DNA from: Enoplolaimus lenunculus
Taxonomy: Eukaryota > Nematoda > Enoplea > Enoplida > Thoracostomopsidae
Length of the DNA stretch: 64,000 nucleotides
Direction: 5' to 3'
Assembly: GCA_030248215.1 (NCBI GenBank)
Contig: JASANG010003372.1
Span: 62,001 to 126,000, forward strand
Within the stretch, counting starts at the first letter, position 1. Each line of letters begins with the position of its first letter. This document shows positions 62,326-64,000 of the stretch, piece by piece. The notes under the pieces were generated by a model. It saw only the letters and a list, made by a program, of their open reading frames with translations, was not told the origin of the DNA and searched no databases. The position numbers and the translations under genes were made by a program.

Positions 62326-62740
62326 CTTAAAAGTTTACACGAAATACTAAACTCGGAGTGCAAATTTTGAATTGGTTCCGCATTGTGTTTAATTTCATTT
62401 AGTATATTAGCAAACATTATTCGGCATTCATTAGTCCTTAGATTTCGAACTATGAGAATAGAAAATCTTTCATCTGGACCTAACTACAAATATAACTCTA
62501 CAAGAATTTTGCATGCAATATTCCCATTTATAATGGCAGTGGCAAACATTTCAAAACTTGAATACGTATAATGTTTATATTGCTTTGGAAGAAACTTGTT
62601 TTTATGTGAACCGAACGTTTGTTAAACAGCTCACATTTATAGAACAACCAAGTTTATATGTGTAAAAAATATATGCCAATTGCATAGATTGTCGAGCGAA
62701 TATCAATTCAACTGGTAAACAAATGTTAAAATAATATTAC

Positions 62741-62997
62741 CAATGGTGTGTCTGCAAGTGGTTTATCGTCTTCATCCAGTGGTACAGCATTTACTGGTTT
62801 TCCAGATTTTGTTTGCGCTTCGATTGCCATGACATCAGTTGGCTCGTCAAATGTGTACTCGACGGTTCCATCAGGTTTCTTTTCAACCGTTGCACCTGTA
62901 GTCGTTGTTGGTTCTTCTGATTCCAAGTCTTCAGCCGTGACTTCTGCGGTAATACATTCTTTGAACGATGTCGTAACACCTGGTTTTGGAGTGGTTG
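62741..62997 (-). CDS. SSPO: Inverted copy R2, first-half module exon
   Basis: Intact 257 bp, same protein as exon 47; acceptor GTTTCAG, donor TTG|GTAATA. Confidence 0.85.
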
Positions 62998-63300
62998 CTG
63001 AAACAGTAAATTACAAGTTGTAGTATTTAACACACTGCGCAGACAAGCAAATTCCGTTTTAATTCTAATCAGATTGTTCCTGGGTTAGTGACGTTCATGT
63101 TCTAGCGGTGTTCGTGGTGTCATTCCCAAGGCATGACTTTCATGGCATAATTTCATTGCTGGCAGATTGAATAAATGTGTCATAAAACGCTGGTGCACAC
63201 TATTTGCTGTTTTAACTCGGACCAGTTTTAGCTAAATAGTGCATCACTTAGCATTGGTCAGATGCCATTCAGATGTTTAAACATAAAGGTCAAAACATAC

Positions 63301-63433
63301 ATGGTACGCAGCTCTTGACCGCTAAGTCCACAATATCATCTGGTTCAGATGGAGTTATGACCACCTTCTTTACATCTGGTATTGCTGGTTCAACGGGAGT
63401 TTCCACTGGTGAATCAACACCTGAGAGTGCTAC
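63301..63433 (-). CDS. SSPO: Inverted copy R3, second-half module exon
   Basis: Intact 133 bp with acceptor TTCAG. It does not carry the 1-base deletion of exon 50, although the neighbouring intron variants match that unit. Confidence 0.85.
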
Positions 63434-63848
63434 CTGAAAAGTTTACACGAAATACTAAACTCGGAGTGCAAATTTTAAATTGGTTCCGGATTGTGTTTAA
63501 TTTCATTTAGTATATTAGCAAACATTATTCGGCATTCATTAGTCCTTAGATTTCGAACTATGAGAATAGAAAATCTTTCATCTGGACCTAACTACAAATA
63601 TAACTCTAAAAGAATTTTGCATGCAATATTCCCATTTATAATGGCAGTGGCAAACATTTCAAAACTTGAATACGTATAATGTTTATATTGCTTTGGAAGA
63701 AACTTGTTTTTATGTGAACCGAACGTTTGTTAAACAGCTCACATTCATAGAACAACCAAGTCTATATGTGTAAAAAATATATGCCAATTGCATAGATTGT
63801 CGAGCGAATATCAATTCAACTGGTAAACAAATGTTAAAATAATATTAC

Positions 63849-64000
63849 CAATGGTGTGTCTGCAAGTGGTTTATCGTCTTCATCCAGTGGTACAGCATTT
63901 ACTGGTTTTCCAGATTTTGTTTGCGCTTCGATTGCCATGACATCAGTTGGCTCGTCAAATGTGTACTCGACGGTTCCATCAGGTTTCTTTTCAACCGTTG
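63849..64000 (-). CDS. SSPO: Inverted copy R3, first-half module exon, cut by window end
   Basis: The last 152 bp of the 257-bp exon, from [17 protein letters not shown] to DTPL. The rest lies beyond the window. Confidence 0.85.

Larger units (their letters stand above)
61131..64000 (-). repeat. 1,108-bp array continued in inverted orientation
   Basis: From 61133 the sequence is the reverse complement of the module unit. There is a partial unit (R1) starting inside the second-half exon, a full unit (R2) and a unit cut by the window edge (R3). R1 carries private differences from all other copies. R2 and R1 share the TTAAG acceptor of exon 48, while R3 has TCAG and the CCGG variant seen in the last forward unit. 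The order is therefore not a simple mirror image. Confidence 0.95.

Overview
The window is invertebrate-type eukaryotic DNA. It is AT-rich, with GT-AG introns of about 0.2-1.7 kb, secreted multidomain proteins and many short terminal-inverted-repeat (TIR) elements. An ascidian tunicate or another small-genome deuterostome is my best guess. That guess is inference from the SCO-spondin homologue, compact introns and MITE load; no single sequence proves it.

Layout. (1) 1-3.1 kb: a hAT-type composite element with 8-bp target duplications, an (ATT)n microsatellite and a 16-bp minisatellite. (2) 3.3-8.5 kb, minus strand: seven phase-consistent exons of an M1 (aminopeptidase N-type) type II membrane metallopeptidase, with the catalytic HEXXH-X18-E. 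Its C-terminal half is not found. (3) 8.5-20.7 kb: a divergent intergenic stretch filled with MITEs, a 1.8-kb non-autonomous hAT element and tRNA-like fragments; no gene recognised. (4) 20.7-61.0 kb, plus strand: one very large SCO-spondin-like gene. I traced about 50 exons, all joined in frame by GT/AG borders except the uncertain first exon. (5) 58.8-64.0 kb: a 1,108-bp tandem array of the gene's last two-exon module. It flips orientation at about 61,131 and continues inverted to the window edge.

Architecture of the large protein: possible signal peptide, EMI-like domain, EGF-like segment, three VWD-C8-TIL assemblies, ten consecutive LDL-receptor class A (LDLa) repeats, then a zone where LDLa repeats and Thr/Pro linkers alternate with a repeated module of about 105-120 residues. 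I find no ready family name for this module. Each copy is encoded by an exon pair (phase 1-0 then 0-1), has a Cys near each end and looks like a beta-sandwich, possibly a very divergent F5/8C (discoidin-like) domain. The first six assemblies match the order known for vertebrate SCO-spondin (EMI, three VWD units, LDLa run, F5/8C). TSP1 repeats, abundant in vertebrate SCO-spondin, are not seen before the array.

The two genes are divergently transcribed with about 12 kb between them, and nothing suggests they work together. The most unusual items are the repeated module with its recent tandem amplification, the orientation flip with a frameshifted last forward copy, a composite hAT element that moved with a nested MITE inside it, a tRNA-like sequence enclosed by MITE-type inverted ends, and CCTAAG-core MITEs lying directly against splice acceptors.
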